Assembly: GCF_900182665.1 (NCBI RefSeq)
Contig: NZ_FXTL01000018.1
Coordinates: 1 to 63,318 of the forward strand
DNA length: 63,318 nt
Source: Propioniciclava tarda
Lineage (GTDB): Bacteria > Actinomycetota > Actinomycetes > Propionibacteriales > Propionibacteriaceae
Direction of reading: 5' to 3'
Part shown: positions 53,790 through 63,224 of the stretch, piece after piece
Layout: every line of letters begins with the position of its first letter
Numbering within the stretch: the stretch's first letter is position 1
Notes under the pieces: generated by a model
What the model was told of the DNA's origin: nothing
Databases searched by the model: none
Seen by the model: the letters and a program-made list of their open reading frames with translations, nothing else
Position numbers and translations under genes: made by a program

Positions 53790-54685
53790 CTCGACGCCCT
53801 TCTACCCAAGACGGCGTAGCCCCACATCACCAAGGCGACGACGATGATCATGCCCAGAGCGAGAGCCTGGGCGTAGGCGTCCATCCCGAGATCGTTCTCG
53901 TTGCGCAGGGCCGACTCGATCTCCATCGGGACGATGATCGTCTGCTGGCTGATCAGCGCGGCCGCCGTCGCGAACGCCGAGAACGAGTTCGCGAAGAGCA
54001 GCAGATAGGAGCCCAGGAAGGACGGCAGCAGGATGGGTCCGGCGACGCGCGTCCAGTAGGTGACGCCGGTGCCGCCCAGGTTCGCGGTCGCCTCGCGCCA
54101 CTGCGGCTTGAGACCGTCCAGGGCGGGCAGGAACACGATCACCATGAGCGGGATCTGGAAGTAGATGTAGACCACGCCGACGCCGAACAGCGTCGACAGC
54201 ATGGCCGGATCGAGGCTGAACCCGACGGTCTGGGTCATCAGCCGGGTCACCATGCCGTTGATGCCGATCGTCGCGATGAACGCGAACGCCAGCATGACCC
54301 CGCCGAACTGGGCGACGACCGACATGAACGCCGTGAACGTGCGCCGCATCAGGCTGCCCGAGGGAGCCGTGGCCAGGGCGTACGCGATGAGGGCCCCCGC
54401 GACGGCGCCGATCAGGGCCGTCACCGCCGACACGACCAGCGAGTTGATGAAGATGCCGATCGTGCGCTCGGACAGCGCCTGCGTGATGCCGTTGAGCGTG
54501 AACACGCCCTCGCGGCTGCGGAAGGCGCCGACCACGACCAGGAGCGTCGGCAGCACCAGGAAGATCGCCGTGTAGGCGAAGAACGGAACAGTGCCCGCGA
54601 CGCTCAACCACGGCCCCCGACGCCGGGACGCCGCAGGTGCGGCGTCCCGGCTGTGGGTCGGTGTTACGGAAGGCGCGACGCTCAC
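53777..54685 (-). CDS. ABC importer permease, first subunit
   Basis: A 302-residue permease with six predicted helices and an EAA-like loop (EATANLGGTGVTYWTRVAGPIL). Start is GTG, overlapping the stop of the binding-protein gene by 4 bases (GTGA). It pairs with the next permease. Confidence 0.92.
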   Translation of the reverse strand: MSVAPSVTPTHSRDAAPAASRRRGPWLSVAGTVPFFAYTAIFLVLPTLLVVVGAFRSREGVFTLNGITQALSERTIGIFINSLVVSAVTALIGAVAGALIAYALATAPSGSLMRRTFTAFMSVVAQFGGVMLAFAFIATIGINGMVTRLMTQTVGFSLDPAMLSTLFGVGVVYIYFQIPLMVIVFLPALDGLKPQWREATANLGGTGVTYWTRVAGPILLPSFLGSYLLLFANSFSAFATAAALISQQTIIVPMEIESALRNENDLGMDAYAQALALGMIIVVALVMWGYAVLGRRASRWQA

Positions 54686-55836
54686 GCGACCGCGGCGTCC
54701 CAGTTCTTCTTCAGGAAGTCGTTCGCGGCCTTCGACTGATCCGAGGTCGGGGTCTTGGGCGTCCCGTCGACCTTCGGCAGGTTCGCAGCGGAAGCGGCGT
54801 CAATGGTGCCAGCGGCCTTCATCGACTCGTACAGGATCGGCGAGGCGCCGCCCTTGATCCAGGCGTTCTGGCCGGCGTCGGAGTACAGGTACTCCTGGAA
54901 CAGGCGCGCGGCGGCCGGGTGCGGGGCGTCCACGTTGATGGCCTGGTTGTAGTAGGACGCGATCTCGCCACCCTTGGGGACGAACGTCTTCCAGTCGACG
55001 CCCTTCGCCTTGAGGCGGGCGATCGTCGACACCTGGTTGTAGGACCAGTCGAAGACGACGCCGTGGGTGCCCGCGTCGATCGTGCCTGCGGTGACGTCGG
55101 CCAGGTTCAGCGAGCCGGCCTGCTTCATCTTCTTGACCCAGTCGAGGCCGGGCTGCAGGTTGTCGAGCGTGCCGCCGTTGGCGTTGTTCACCATCAGGAA
55201 GCCGTTGAACGCGGCGCCGGCCTCGGCGGGCTTGCCGTTGAACGCGACCTGGCCCTTGAACTTGGGATCGGTCAGCTGGTCGAGGGAGGTGATCTCACCG
55301 AACTTGGTGGCGTTGTAGCCGACGCTCATGATGCCGGTGTAGTCGTTGACCCACAGGCCCGTCGACTCCTTGTTGCCGGCCGGGATCTTGTCCCACTGAG
55401 CAACCTTGTACGGCGCAAAGTACTTCGTGGACGCCATCGTCACGGCCGTGCCGAGGTCGAAGACGTCGGGAGCGTTCGCGGTGCCCTTGTTCTTCTCGGC
55501 GGCGTCGATCTCTTCCTTGGACGAGGCGTCCGGCAGGATCGAGTTGACCTTGATGCCGTACTTGGCGGCGAAGTCCTTCTTGATCTGGCCGTAGTTGGCC
55601 CAGTCGTCGGGAAGGGCGATGACGTTGATCGTGCCCTCGGCCTTGGCGGCCGCGACGAGGGCGTCCATGCCGCCGAGATCGGCAGCGGACGTGGCGGTCT
55701 TCGCCTTGGACGCCCCGGCAGCTGCGCCGCCCCCGGCGCTTCCGGTCGATGCCGGCGTGGCGGAACCACCACAACCGGACAGGGTGAGGCCCAGCACGGC
55801 GGCTGCGGCAACGAGAGCGAGTGGGGACTTCTTCAC
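54682..55836 (-). CDS. ABC importer substrate-binding lipoprotein
   Basis: A 384-residue extracellular binding protein: signal peptide with lipobox LSGC, a Gly/Ala-rich linker, and a two-lobed fold of the PotD/FbpA-like group (INVIALPDDWANYG, YNQAINVDAPHPAAARLFQEYL). It is the first gene of the operon; GTG 55836 has GAAGGGAAA ahead. Ligand could be Fe(III), a polyamine, 2-aminoethylphosphonate or thiamine; the sequence alone does not decide. Confidence 0.92.
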   Translation of the reverse strand: MKKSPLALVAAAAVLGLTLSGCGGSATPASTGSAGGGAAAGASKAKTATSAADLGGMDALVAAAKAEGTINVIALPDDWANYGQIKKDFAAKYGIKVNSILPDASSKEEIDAAEKNKGTANAPDVFDLGTAVTMASTKYFAPYKVAQWDKIPAGNKESTGLWVNDYTGIMSVGYNATKFGEITSLDQLTDPKFKGQVAFNGKPAEAGAAFNGFLMVNNANGGTLDNLQPGLDWVKKMKQAGSLNLADVTAGTIDAGTHGVVFDWSYNQVSTIARLKAKGVDWKTFVPKGGEIASYYNQAINVDAPHPAAARLFQEYLYSDAGQNAWIKGGASPILYESMKAAGTIDAASAANLPKVDGTPKTPTSDQSKAANDFLKKNWDAAVA

Positions 55837-55973
55837 GGCTTTCCCTTCGGGACTTTGGTCTGGCAGACGCCGTGACCACTGTCACGGCGCCGTGTGAAGA
55901 CACGCTACGGGTAGATGAACGCAGAGGGAACGGCCAACGACCTTGTTGGGCTACTCAGAGGGGTTTTCTTAGG

Positions 55974-56573
55974 TCAGGCGCCGACGCGGCGGCGTCCGGA
56001 GAAGGCGCGACCCAGCGTGACCTCGTCGGCGTATTCGAGATCGCCGCCCACCGGCAACCCGGACGCGAGCCGCGACACCGTGATGCCGGTCGGCGCGAGC
56101 ATGCGCGCGATGAAGGTCGCCGTGGCCTCGCCCTCAAGGTTCGGGTCGGTGGCCAGAATGACCTCGGTGACCGTGGAGTCCTGGAGGCGGCGCAGCAGCT
56201 CGGCGATGTGCAGGTCGCCCGGACCCACGTGATCGATCGGCGAGATCGCCCCGCCCAGCACGTGGTAGAGCCCCCGGAACTCGCGGGTGCGCTCGATCGC
56301 GGCCACGTCCTTGGACTCCTCGACCACGCAGATACAGGTGCGGTCGCGGCGCGGATCCCGGCAGACGCGGCAGGTCGTCCCTTCGGAGATGTTGAAGCAG
56401 ACGTCGCAGAACTGCACCTTCTCGGCCACCGTCACGAGTGCCTGGGCCAGCTTCTCGACGTCGGCCTTGTCGGTCTGCAGCAGGTAAAAGGCGATGCGTT
56501 GGGCGCTCTTCGGGCCGATCCCGGGGAGCCGTCCGAGCTCGTCGATCAGCTCCTGGATGGGACCTTCGTACAC
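55974..56573 (-). CDS. recR: recombination mediator RecR
   Basis: A 199-residue RecR, which loads RecA at gaps with RecO and RecF. It has a helix-hairpin-helix ([17 protein letters not shown]), a four-cysteine zinc finger ([17 protein letters not shown]), a Toprim domain with VVEESKD and ATDPNLEGE, and the usual C-terminus. Start is GTG 56573. It follows the YbaB/EbfC gene in the normal dnaX-ybaB-recR order. Confidence 0.97.
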   Translation of the reverse strand: MYEGPIQELIDELGRLPGIGPKSAQRIAFYLLQTDKADVEKLAQALVTVAEKVQFCDVCFNISEGTTCRVCRDPRRDRTCICVVEESKDVAAIERTREFRGLYHVLGGAISPIDHVGPGDLHIAELLRRLQDSTVTEVILATDPNLEGEATATFIARMLAPTGITVSRLASGLPVGGDLEYADEVTLGRAFSGRRRVGA

Positions 56574-56597
56574 GTCACGCTCTCGCTCGGGGTCGGC

Positions 56598-56912
56598 TCA
56601 GAAGCCGGGGATCTGCGGCAACGACGCGGACGCCAGCGCCTGGGCCTTGTGCGCGGCGTCGCGGAAGGCGGCCACGATCAGGTCCTGCAACGATTCGACG
56701 TCGGCCGGGTCGCACGCCTCGGGCTTGATCGTGATGTCGACCAGCTCCTGCGTGCCCGACATCGTCACCTCGACCAGGTCTCCGCCCGCCGAGCCCGTGA
56801 TGCGCTTGTTCGCCAGCTCGTCCTGGGTGTTCTTGAGCTGCTCCTGCAGTGCCTGGGCCTGCTGCAGCAGCGCGCCCATGTCGAAGCCGCCCTCGGGGTT
56901 GAACATGCTCAT
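56598..56912 (-). CDS. YbaB/EbfC nucleoid-associated protein
   Basis: A 104-residue DNA-binding protein: a first helix rich in Q and L (GALLQQAQALQEQLKNTQDEL) and the conserved strand segment GGDLVEVTMSGTQELVDITI. It forms a dimer that coats DNA. Encoded between dnaX and recR, as in most bacteria, so this is an operon. Confidence 0.95.
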   Translation of the reverse strand: MSMFNPEGGFDMGALLQQAQALQEQLKNTQDELANKRITGSAGGDLVEVTMSGTQELVDITIKPEACDPADVESLQDLIVAAFRDAAHKAQALASASLPQIPGF

Positions 56913-56990
56913 CGCTTCGTCCTTTCTTCGCCGGACGGGTCGTTCGGACGCCGCCGCGTCAGTATGTCAGGGCCCTGGTGGGCCGTCGGG

Positions 56991-59447
56991 TCAGGGTTGC
57001 GGGTCTTCGAAGATCAGCTCGGCGCCCAGCTCTTGGGCGAGCAGGCCCTCGACGTCCAGGTCGCTCGAGTCGAGGTCGACGTCGTCGCGGGTCTGCTCGA
57101 CCTCGTCTTCGGGCGGCTGTGGCGACAGCTGCGTCTTGCGGATCTTCTCTTTCGCCAGGGCCGCCGGGCTCGGCGCGGGTGGGGCAGAGGGCTCGGGCGG
57201 GTGGGGCTCGTCGTCTTCGGGCGGCGGCTCGTCCCGTTCGTCGCGGCGGTACGGGGCGGGGGCCGCCGCGGCGGCGTCCGGCTGAGGACGCGACGGGGCG
57301 GCGTCCGGCGTGGGGCCACCGCCGTCGACGATTGTCTCGATCGTCGGGGCGATGCCCAGCACCTCGATCAGAGACTCGCGCAGGATGTCGGGGCTGCCCC
57401 CGCGGCCGAAGGTCTCACGGGCGCCGGCGTTGTTCAGCGCGATCGTGAGCACGTTGTTCACGAACGAGTGCACCTGAGCGTTCTGCGACAACACGATCCA
57501 GGTGACGCGGCGGCGTCCCTTCACCGCGTCCAGGACCTGCGGCCACATCCGCCGGACATCGGCGGTCGTCAGGCTGCCGGGATCACCGGACGCCGCCGGC
57601 GCCTGGTCGGCTTGTGGCTGGGGGGTGACCGCAGTGTCAGCGGCGGTTGGGCGAGGGCCGCTCGGCTGCGGCGCGGCAGGCTGAGGGAGCCGCGCATCGG
57701 GCCAGTCGTCGGCAGGACGCTCGGAGGCAGGCCGCGCGGCGGTCGGGCGCTGCGCGGCAGGATCGGCCGCGTCGCCCTGGGGGCGTCCGGGCTGCGCTTG
57801 GCGCGGCTCGGGGCGTCCGGTGTCGGGCTGGGGACGCTCCGACTGGGGCGCCGAACCGTAGGGCTCAGGGGCGTCGCGGTGCGCTTCGGGCCGACCAGCA
57901 GGGGCGACCGGATCACGAGGCGACGCGTCCGTCGTCGGCGCGGCGGGACGGCGTCCGGACGCCTGCTCCGCCGCACGCGGACCTGCCGGCAGCGAGCCCT
58001 CCCCCACCATGCTGAGGCGACGCTCCAACCGATCCAGCCGGGCGTGGACGCCGCGGGCGTCGACGTCGGCCCCCGGCAGCAGGACACGGGCGCACATGAG
58101 CTCGAGGTGCAGCCGCGGGGCGGTGGTGCCGCGCATCTCGGTGAGCCCCTTGGCGATCACCTCGGCGGCCCTCGTCAGCTCGCCCGGACCCATGCCGGAC
58201 GCCTGCGTCGTCAGCCGCTCGGCCTGGTCACCGGAGACCTCGACGAGGCCGGACGTCAAGGCGTCCGGGACCGCCGCGACGATGATGAGATCCCGAAGGC
58301 GACGCAGCAGATCTTCGGCGAAGCGGCGCGGATCCTGGCCGACCTCGATCACCTTGTCGATGCAGGCGAACACCCCCTCGGCGTCGCCGGCGGCGAAGGC
58401 GTCCATGATCTCGTCGAGCAGCGTGTCGGGGGTGTAGCCCAACAACGCGGTGGCCTGCCGGTACGAGACGCCGCCCTCGGCGGCGCCGCCGAGCAGCTGG
58501 TCGAGCACCGAGAGCGAGTCGCGGACCGAGCCCGCCCCGGCCCGGACCACCAGCGGCAACACCGCCTTGTCCACGGCCACCCCCTCGGCCGTGCACAGCT
58601 GCTCCAGATAGCCGGCCAGCACCTTCGGCGGCACGAGCCGGAACGGGTAGTGGTGCGTGCGCGACCGGATGGTGCCCAGCACCTTCTCGGGCTCGGTCGT
58701 GGCGAAGATGAACTTGACGTGCGGCGGAGGCTCCTCGACGAGCTTGAGCAGCGCGTTGAAGCCGGCGTTCGTGACCTGATGCGCCTCGTCGATGATGTAG
58801 ATCTTGTAGCGACTGTGCACGGGCGAGAAGAACGCCCGCTCGCGCAGATCACGGGCGTCGTCGACCAGGCCGTGCGTGGCGGCGTCCATCTCGATGACGT
58901 CGATCGAACCCGGGCCGCCGCGCGCCAGATCGCGGCAGCTCTGGCAGACGCCGCACGGCGTCGGCGTCGGGCCCTCGTCGCAGTTCAGGCAGCGCGCCAG
59001 GATGCGGGCACTGGTCGTCTTGCCGCAGCCCCGCGGCCCCGAGAACAGGTACGCGTGGTTGACCCGGTTGTTGAGCAGCGCCCGGCGCAGCGGATCGGTC
59101 ACGTGGTCTTGCCCGATGACATCGGCGAACGTGTCGGGACGGTAGCGCCGGTACAGCGCCAGCGGCGCCTCCGGCCTCGACTGCGGGGTGCTCGGGCGCG
59201 ACGGCGGCAGGAGCGAAACCGGTTCGGACGCCGACGCCGCGGTCGCCGGATCGTCGGGGTCGATCGGGATCTCGTCGAACGTGTCCTCGTCCAGATCAAG
59301 GTCGAGGTCGACCACCGATGGGGGCTCGTGGGTGACGATCAGCTCGTCGGGCTCGAGACCAAACAGGTCGGGACCGTCTTGCGAGGGCAGGTCGAGATCG
59401 TCGTCGTCGGCCGAGCCGAACAGGTCGTCGAATCCTGAGTCGCTCAC
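56991..59447 (-). CDS. dnaX: DNA polymerase III subunits gamma and tau
   Basis: An 818-residue clamp-loader ATPase. The AAA+ core has Walker A GPRGCGKT (about 137-144), a cysteine zinc module following it, DEAH in IIDEAHQV, and the SRC-like motif in TIRSRTHHY. A long Pro/Ala/Gln-rich linker and a tau-like C-terminus follow. Unusually, about 90 acidic residues (DLFGSADDDDLDLP, DLDLDLDEDTFDE) precede the core. GTG 59447 was chosen; an upstream TTG would add 10 residues. Confidence 0.95.
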   Translation of the reverse strand: MSDSGFDDLFGSADDDDLDLPSQDGPDLFGLEPDELIVTHEPPSVVDLDLDLDEDTFDEIPIDPDDPATAASASEPVSLLPPSRPSTPQSRPEAPLALYRRYRPDTFADVIGQDHVTDPLRRALLNNRVNHAYLFSGPRGCGKTTSARILARCLNCDEGPTPTPCGVCQSCRDLARGGPGSIDVIEMDAATHGLVDDARDLRERAFFSPVHSRYKIYIIDEAHQVTNAGFNALLKLVEEPPPHVKFIFATTEPEKVLGTIRSRTHHYPFRLVPPKVLAGYLEQLCTAEGVAVDKAVLPLVVRAGAGSVRDSLSVLDQLLGGAAEGGVSYRQATALLGYTPDTLLDEIMDAFAAGDAEGVFACIDKVIEVGQDPRRFAEDLLRRLRDLIIVAAVPDALTSGLVEVSGDQAERLTTQASGMGPGELTRAAEVIAKGLTEMRGTTAPRLHLELMCARVLLPGADVDARGVHARLDRLERRLSMVGEGSLPAGPRAAEQASGRRPAAPTTDASPRDPVAPAGRPEAHRDAPEPYGSAPQSERPQPDTGRPEPRQAQPGRPQGDAADPAAQRPTAARPASERPADDWPDARLPQPAAPQPSGPRPTAADTAVTPQPQADQAPAASGDPGSLTTADVRRMWPQVLDAVKGRRRVTWIVLSQNAQVHSFVNNVLTIALNNAGARETFGRGGSPDILRESLIEVLGIAPTIETIVDGGGPTPDAAPSRPQPDAAAAAPAPYRRDERDEPPPEDDEPHPPEPSAPPAPSPAALAKEKIRKTQLSPQPPEDEVEQTRDDVDLDSSDLDVEGLLAQELGAELIFEDPQP

Positions 59448-59527
59448 GAGGTGAACCTTACGGGGTGGGACTGACAAGAAGCGCGGGCCGCGAGGTCTTC
59501 ATCCACTCACCGGCACCCGGAGACGCA

Positions 59528-59618
59528 AAGGGGCCCCCGCGCACCTGACAGAGCTCGCTTGCCCTTGCTGCCTTCCGGCCCTGGGGGAGTTGGGCGAGGT
59601 ACCACCGCGCGGGGACCT
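59528..59618 (-). ncRNA. ffs: signal recognition particle RNA (small, 4.5S-like)
   Basis: On the minus strand the sequence GGGCCGGAAGGCAGCAAGGG is the conserved domain IV loop (GGAA tetraloop and asymmetric loop) that binds Ffh. Outer arms GGTCCCCGCGCGG and CGCGGGGGCC close the hairpin, and CCTTT follows. It lies just upstream of dnaX, its normal place in actinobacteria. Ends are estimated to within a few bases. Confidence 0.93.
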
Positions 59619-59628
59619 TGGCGCAACT

Positions 59629-61023
59629 CTAGTCGACGCCCGCGATGCCCAGCGAATCGCCCGAGGCCGGCTGGACGGGGGCGTTCGCGTAGGCGTCCGA
59701 CAGGCGACGGTACGGACGCGAGACCAGCGCCGCGAGCGTGATCGCGAGCCCGACGACGCTCGCGATGACGAAGACCGCCGCGATACCGCGGGCCTGACCG
59801 TCGCCCAGCAGCCAACCCCAGGCCGCCTTGCCGTCGGCGGTCGCCAAGGACGGGATCAGCCAGAACTGCGCCACCGGACCGACGATGAAGGCGCTGATCG
59901 GGGACGCCGCCACCTCGATCGCCTGCGCGAAGCCGAAGACGCGGCCCTGCTTCTCGTAGGGCACCACCCGCTGCAGGACGGTCTGCTCGGCCGCCTCGGC
60001 GACGGGCATGATCGCCATCCAGGCCAGGATGCCGACCACCGTCAGCCAGATGTTCTCGCGGATCGTGAACCCGATGCCGATCACCCACATCACCACGTTC
60101 GCCAGCAGCAGCGCCCGCACGGGCTTGGTGCCGAGCCCGAACTTGGCCACCCAGGCACCGCCGATCATGAAGCCGAAGCTCACCCCACCCCAGATGAAGC
60201 CCCACACCTCGACGGGCACCAAGGTCAGGCCGTACGGATCCATCAGCGCCATGAAGACGCCGCCCAGGAGGTTGTTGAAGGCGCTGAACACGATCAGCGC
60301 GACCAGCCCCGGCACACCGATGACGATGCGCCACGCCATGGCGAAGTCCACGGGCTGGGGCGCGCCGTCGGCGTGGACGACCTGCGGCTCGGGGATGCGG
60401 ACCGTCCACAGATGCAGCAGCGACAGCAGCGTGAGCGCGACCGCGATGACGAACGTCCAGGTCATGCCGAGGCGTCCGACCGCGAGCCCGCTGAACACGC
60501 TCGTGACGGCGAAGCTCAGCCCGTTCACGATACCGACCTGGCCGTTCGCCTTGTCGCGCTCCGGCGCTGGCACCAGCAGCGTCACCGTCGTCGACAGGGC
60601 GATGCCGCGGGCGCTCTCGACCACGGCGCCGACCAGCACCAAGAGGCCGAGGGCCCAGAACGCCGGCGAGCCGATGTCGGTGAAAGCCGAAGTCGGCAGC
60701 ATGAGGAACAGCGCGAACGCGATCGCGAAGGCCACCGCCGTGACCAGCTGGGCGCCGAGCATGATGCTCTTCTTGCGCCACCGGTCCACGAGACCGCCGA
60801 ACGGGACGCCCATCACGGCGAGCAGCAGCATGTAGGTGCCGCCGAGCAACGAGGTCGCGAGCACGTTGCGGGTCTCGAGGTAGATCCAGAAGACCAGCGC
60901 GAACCAGAGGAAGCTCGTGGTCAGATTGGCCACGAACGTGTTCGCCAGCACCTGGGCGAACGCGCGTCGGCGCTCGGACGCCTCCGCCGTTCGGTCGGCT
61001 TGCTTCGGGTTCGATGAGGTCAA
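59629..61023 (-). CDS. MFS transporter, complete paralog
   Basis: A 464-residue major-facilitator transporter with 12 predicted helices; the loop GGLVDRWRKKS after helix 2 is the MFS motif. The start is taken as TTG 61023 because CAGGAG lies 7 bases ahead and no ATG is in a suitable place; an upstream start would add non-coding-looking residues. It is closely related along its length to the next gene. The substrate is unknown; members include multidrug efflux pumps. Confidence 0.85.
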   Translation of the reverse strand: MTSSNPKQADRTAEASERRRAFAQVLANTFVANLTTSFLWFALVFWIYLETRNVLATSLLGGTYMLLLAVMGVPFGGLVDRWRKKSIMLGAQLVTAVAFAIAFALFLMLPTSAFTDIGSPAFWALGLLVLVGAVVESARGIALSTTVTLLVPAPERDKANGQVGIVNGLSFAVTSVFSGLAVGRLGMTWTFVIAVALTLLSLLHLWTVRIPEPQVVHADGAPQPVDFAMAWRIVIGVPGLVALIVFSAFNNLLGGVFMALMDPYGLTLVPVEVWGFIWGGVSFGFMIGGAWVAKFGLGTKPVRALLLANVVMWVIGIGFTIRENIWLTVVGILAWMAIMPVAEAAEQTVLQRVVPYEKQGRVFGFAQAIEVAASPISAFIVGPVAQFWLIPSLATADGKAAWGWLLGDGQARGIAAVFVIASVVGLAITLAALVSRPYRRLSDAYANAPVQPASGDSLGIAGVD

Positions 61024-61108
61024 CAGATGCTCCTGCCGGGCTAGGAGGACGTGTCTACCAGGGGCGTCCGACAATTCGCGAACACCCAGCAAAGGTCACG
61101 AGCAGACC

Positions 61109-62323
61109 TCAGCCCACGAGACCGGGCGGATGGTTCAACGGGCCCACCGCGAAGCCCGAGCCCACGGCGTCCTGCCTGGACTCGGCCGGCGGCGCGGCCG
61201 CCGCGTAGGCGTCCGACATGCGACGGTATGGACGCGAGCGCATCGCGACCAACGTCATCACCAGGCCGACGGTGCTGGCGAGGATGAAAACGGCCCCCCG
61301 CTGCAAGACGGTGTGCTCAGCGGCCTCGGAGACGGGCATCACGGCCACGAAGACCGCCATCCCGGGCACGGTCAGCCACAAGTTCTCGCGCAGGGTGAAG
61401 ACGATGCCCACCGACCACATCAGCGCGGTGGTCAGCATCATCGCGCGCAGGGGGCTCCGACCGAGCCCGAACCGCGTCACCCATGCCCCGCCGAGGACGA
61501 ATCCAAAGCTGACGACCCCCCAGATCAGCCCCCACGTCTCGACGGGCACGAGCGTCAGGCCATAGGGGTCCATGAGCGCCAGGTAGACACCGCCGATGAG
61601 GTTGTTGAAGGTGGCGAAGAAGACCATCCAGCCCAGCCCCGGCACCGAGCGGACGCCCTCGATCGCGCCTTTGAAGTCGACCGGACGCGGCACCCCCTCG
61701 GCGTGGACGATCGTCGGCTCGGGAATGCAGACGGTCGCCACGTGGGCCAGCGACAGCACCGTCAAGGCGACGGCGATCACGAAGGCGGCGGTCATGCCGA
61801 GGCGACCGACGACGAGGCCGGCGAGCACCGCCGTGGCGGCGAAGCTCATGCCGCTGATCATGCCCAGGAAGCCGTTGGCGCGGTCCCGTCCGGCGGGCGG
61901 GATGAGCAAGGTGACCGTCGTCTTGAGCGCGATGTCGCGCGAGCTTTCGACCACGGCGCCTGCGAGCACGATTCCGCCCAGCAGCCAGAACCCAGACGAG
62001 CCGACGGTCGAGAACGTGCTGCTGGGAAAGGCGAGGAACAGGCCGAGGCCCACGCTGAACGCAACGGCCGTGATCACCTGCGCCGCGACCATCACGCGCT
62101 TCTTGGGCCACCGGTCGACGAGGCCACCGAACGGGACCGCCATCACAGCCAACATGAGCATGTACCCGCCGCCGAGGAAGGCGGTGGCCATGACGTTGTG
62201 GTTCTCGAGGTAGATCCAGAAGGTCAGCGAGAACCACAAGAAGCTGGTGGTGACGTTCGCCACGAAGGTGTTGACGAGGACCTGCCTGAACGCGCCGGCG
62301 CGCGCCTCGTCGTCGTCATACAT
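61109..62323 (-). CDS. MFS transporter, paralog with an internal deletion
   Basis: A 404-residue protein very similar to the downstream MFS gene, but after HTVLQRG it jumps directly to AVFILASTVGL. The corresponding 65 or so residues of the paralog (VVPYEKQGRVFGFAQ to DGQARGIAA) are missing in frame, removing about two membrane helices. It is probably inactive or altered. ATG 62323 follows GAGGAG at 10 bases; its promoter region is abutted by the IS3 fragment. Confidence 0.8.
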   Translation of the reverse strand: MYDDDEARAGAFRQVLVNTFVANVTTSFLWFSLTFWIYLENHNVMATAFLGGGYMLMLAVMAVPFGGLVDRWPKKRVMVAAQVITAVAFSVGLGLFLAFPSSTFSTVGSSGFWLLGGIVLAGAVVESSRDIALKTTVTLLIPPAGRDRANGFLGMISGMSFAATAVLAGLVVGRLGMTAAFVIAVALTVLSLAHVATVCIPEPTIVHAEGVPRPVDFKGAIEGVRSVPGLGWMVFFATFNNLIGGVYLALMDPYGLTLVPVETWGLIWGVVSFGFVLGGAWVTRFGLGRSPLRAMMLTTALMWSVGIVFTLRENLWLTVPGMAVFVAVMPVSEAAEHTVLQRGAVFILASTVGLVMTLVAMRSRPYRRMSDAYAAAAPPAESRQDAVGSGFAVGPLNHPPGLVG

Positions 62324-62339
62324 TGGCAAAGGTCTCCTC

Positions 62340-63216
62340 TAAAGCTGCCTCAGTCAACTCCGCCACCTTCGAGGTGAAGCGACTGTGTGAGCTCGTCGAG
62401 ATCGAGCGTTCCTCCTACTACGCCTGGAAGGCCGGGGCGCCGGCCCGGGTGGCCGCGGACGCGGCGCTGGCGGAACGCATCCGGGTGATCCATACCGCCG
62501 ACAACACGGTCGGAGCGCCGCGGGTCACGGCAGAACTCAACGACACGGTCACGGCTGGTGTGCGGGTCAACCACAAGCGCGTCGCTCGGGTTATGCGCTG
62601 GGCGGGGATCGCCGGCTATGTGAAGAAGCGACGCGTCCGCACGACGATCCCGGACCAGGCCGACCAGAAGGTCCCCGACCTGGTCAAAAGGGACTTCACT
62701 GCCGATGCCCCGAACCGTCGCTATGTGGGCGACATCACCTATCTGCCACTCGCTGATGGGGGGAACTTGTACCTGGCTACCGTCATCGACTGCTTCAGCC
62801 GTCGGCTCGCGGGCTGGGCGATCGCTGACCACATGCGTACCGAACTTGTCGAAGACGCGCTCAAGGCTGCCGCCGTGACCCGCGGCTCCCTGGCCGGAGC
62901 GATCTTTCACAGCGACCACGGGTCGGTCTACACGTCGAAGGACTACGCCCGACTGTGCAGGAAGCTGGGCGTCACCCAGTCGATGGGAGCCGTCGGCACG
63001 TCGGCCGACAACGCCCTCGCGGAATCGTTCAACGCCGCCCTCAAAAGCGAGGTCCTCCAAGACGCCGCGTGCTGGACCAACGCACCCTGCTGTCGCCGGC
63101 AGGTCTTCAGATGGCTGACCCGCTACAACACCAAACGACGCCACTCCTGGTGCCGCTACCGAACACCGATCGCGTACGAGACCAGCTACACCGCTACGCT
63201 GCCAACCGCCGCCTAA
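62340..63216 (+). mobile_element. IS3-family transposase (orfB), 5'-truncated element
   Basis: A DDE transposase: an HTH-like start (VKRLCELVEIERSSYYAWKAG), then the rve domain with D in RRYVGDITYLPL, D in FHSDHGSVYTS and E in NALAESFNAALKSE. OrfA and the left inverted repeat are absent: the coding sequence starts directly at the upstream end of the MFS gene, so the element is truncated. It ends at 63216, immediately followed by another IS end. Confidence 0.88.
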
Positions 63217-63224
63217 TCAAACCG

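Noticed and set aside
55821-59438. A 1,205-codon open frame antisense to dnaX, and similar long frames opposite the two-component genes and the transfer operon
   Set aside because: These are by-products of high GC content: the opposite strand encodes well-recognised proteins, and the antisense products are low-complexity.
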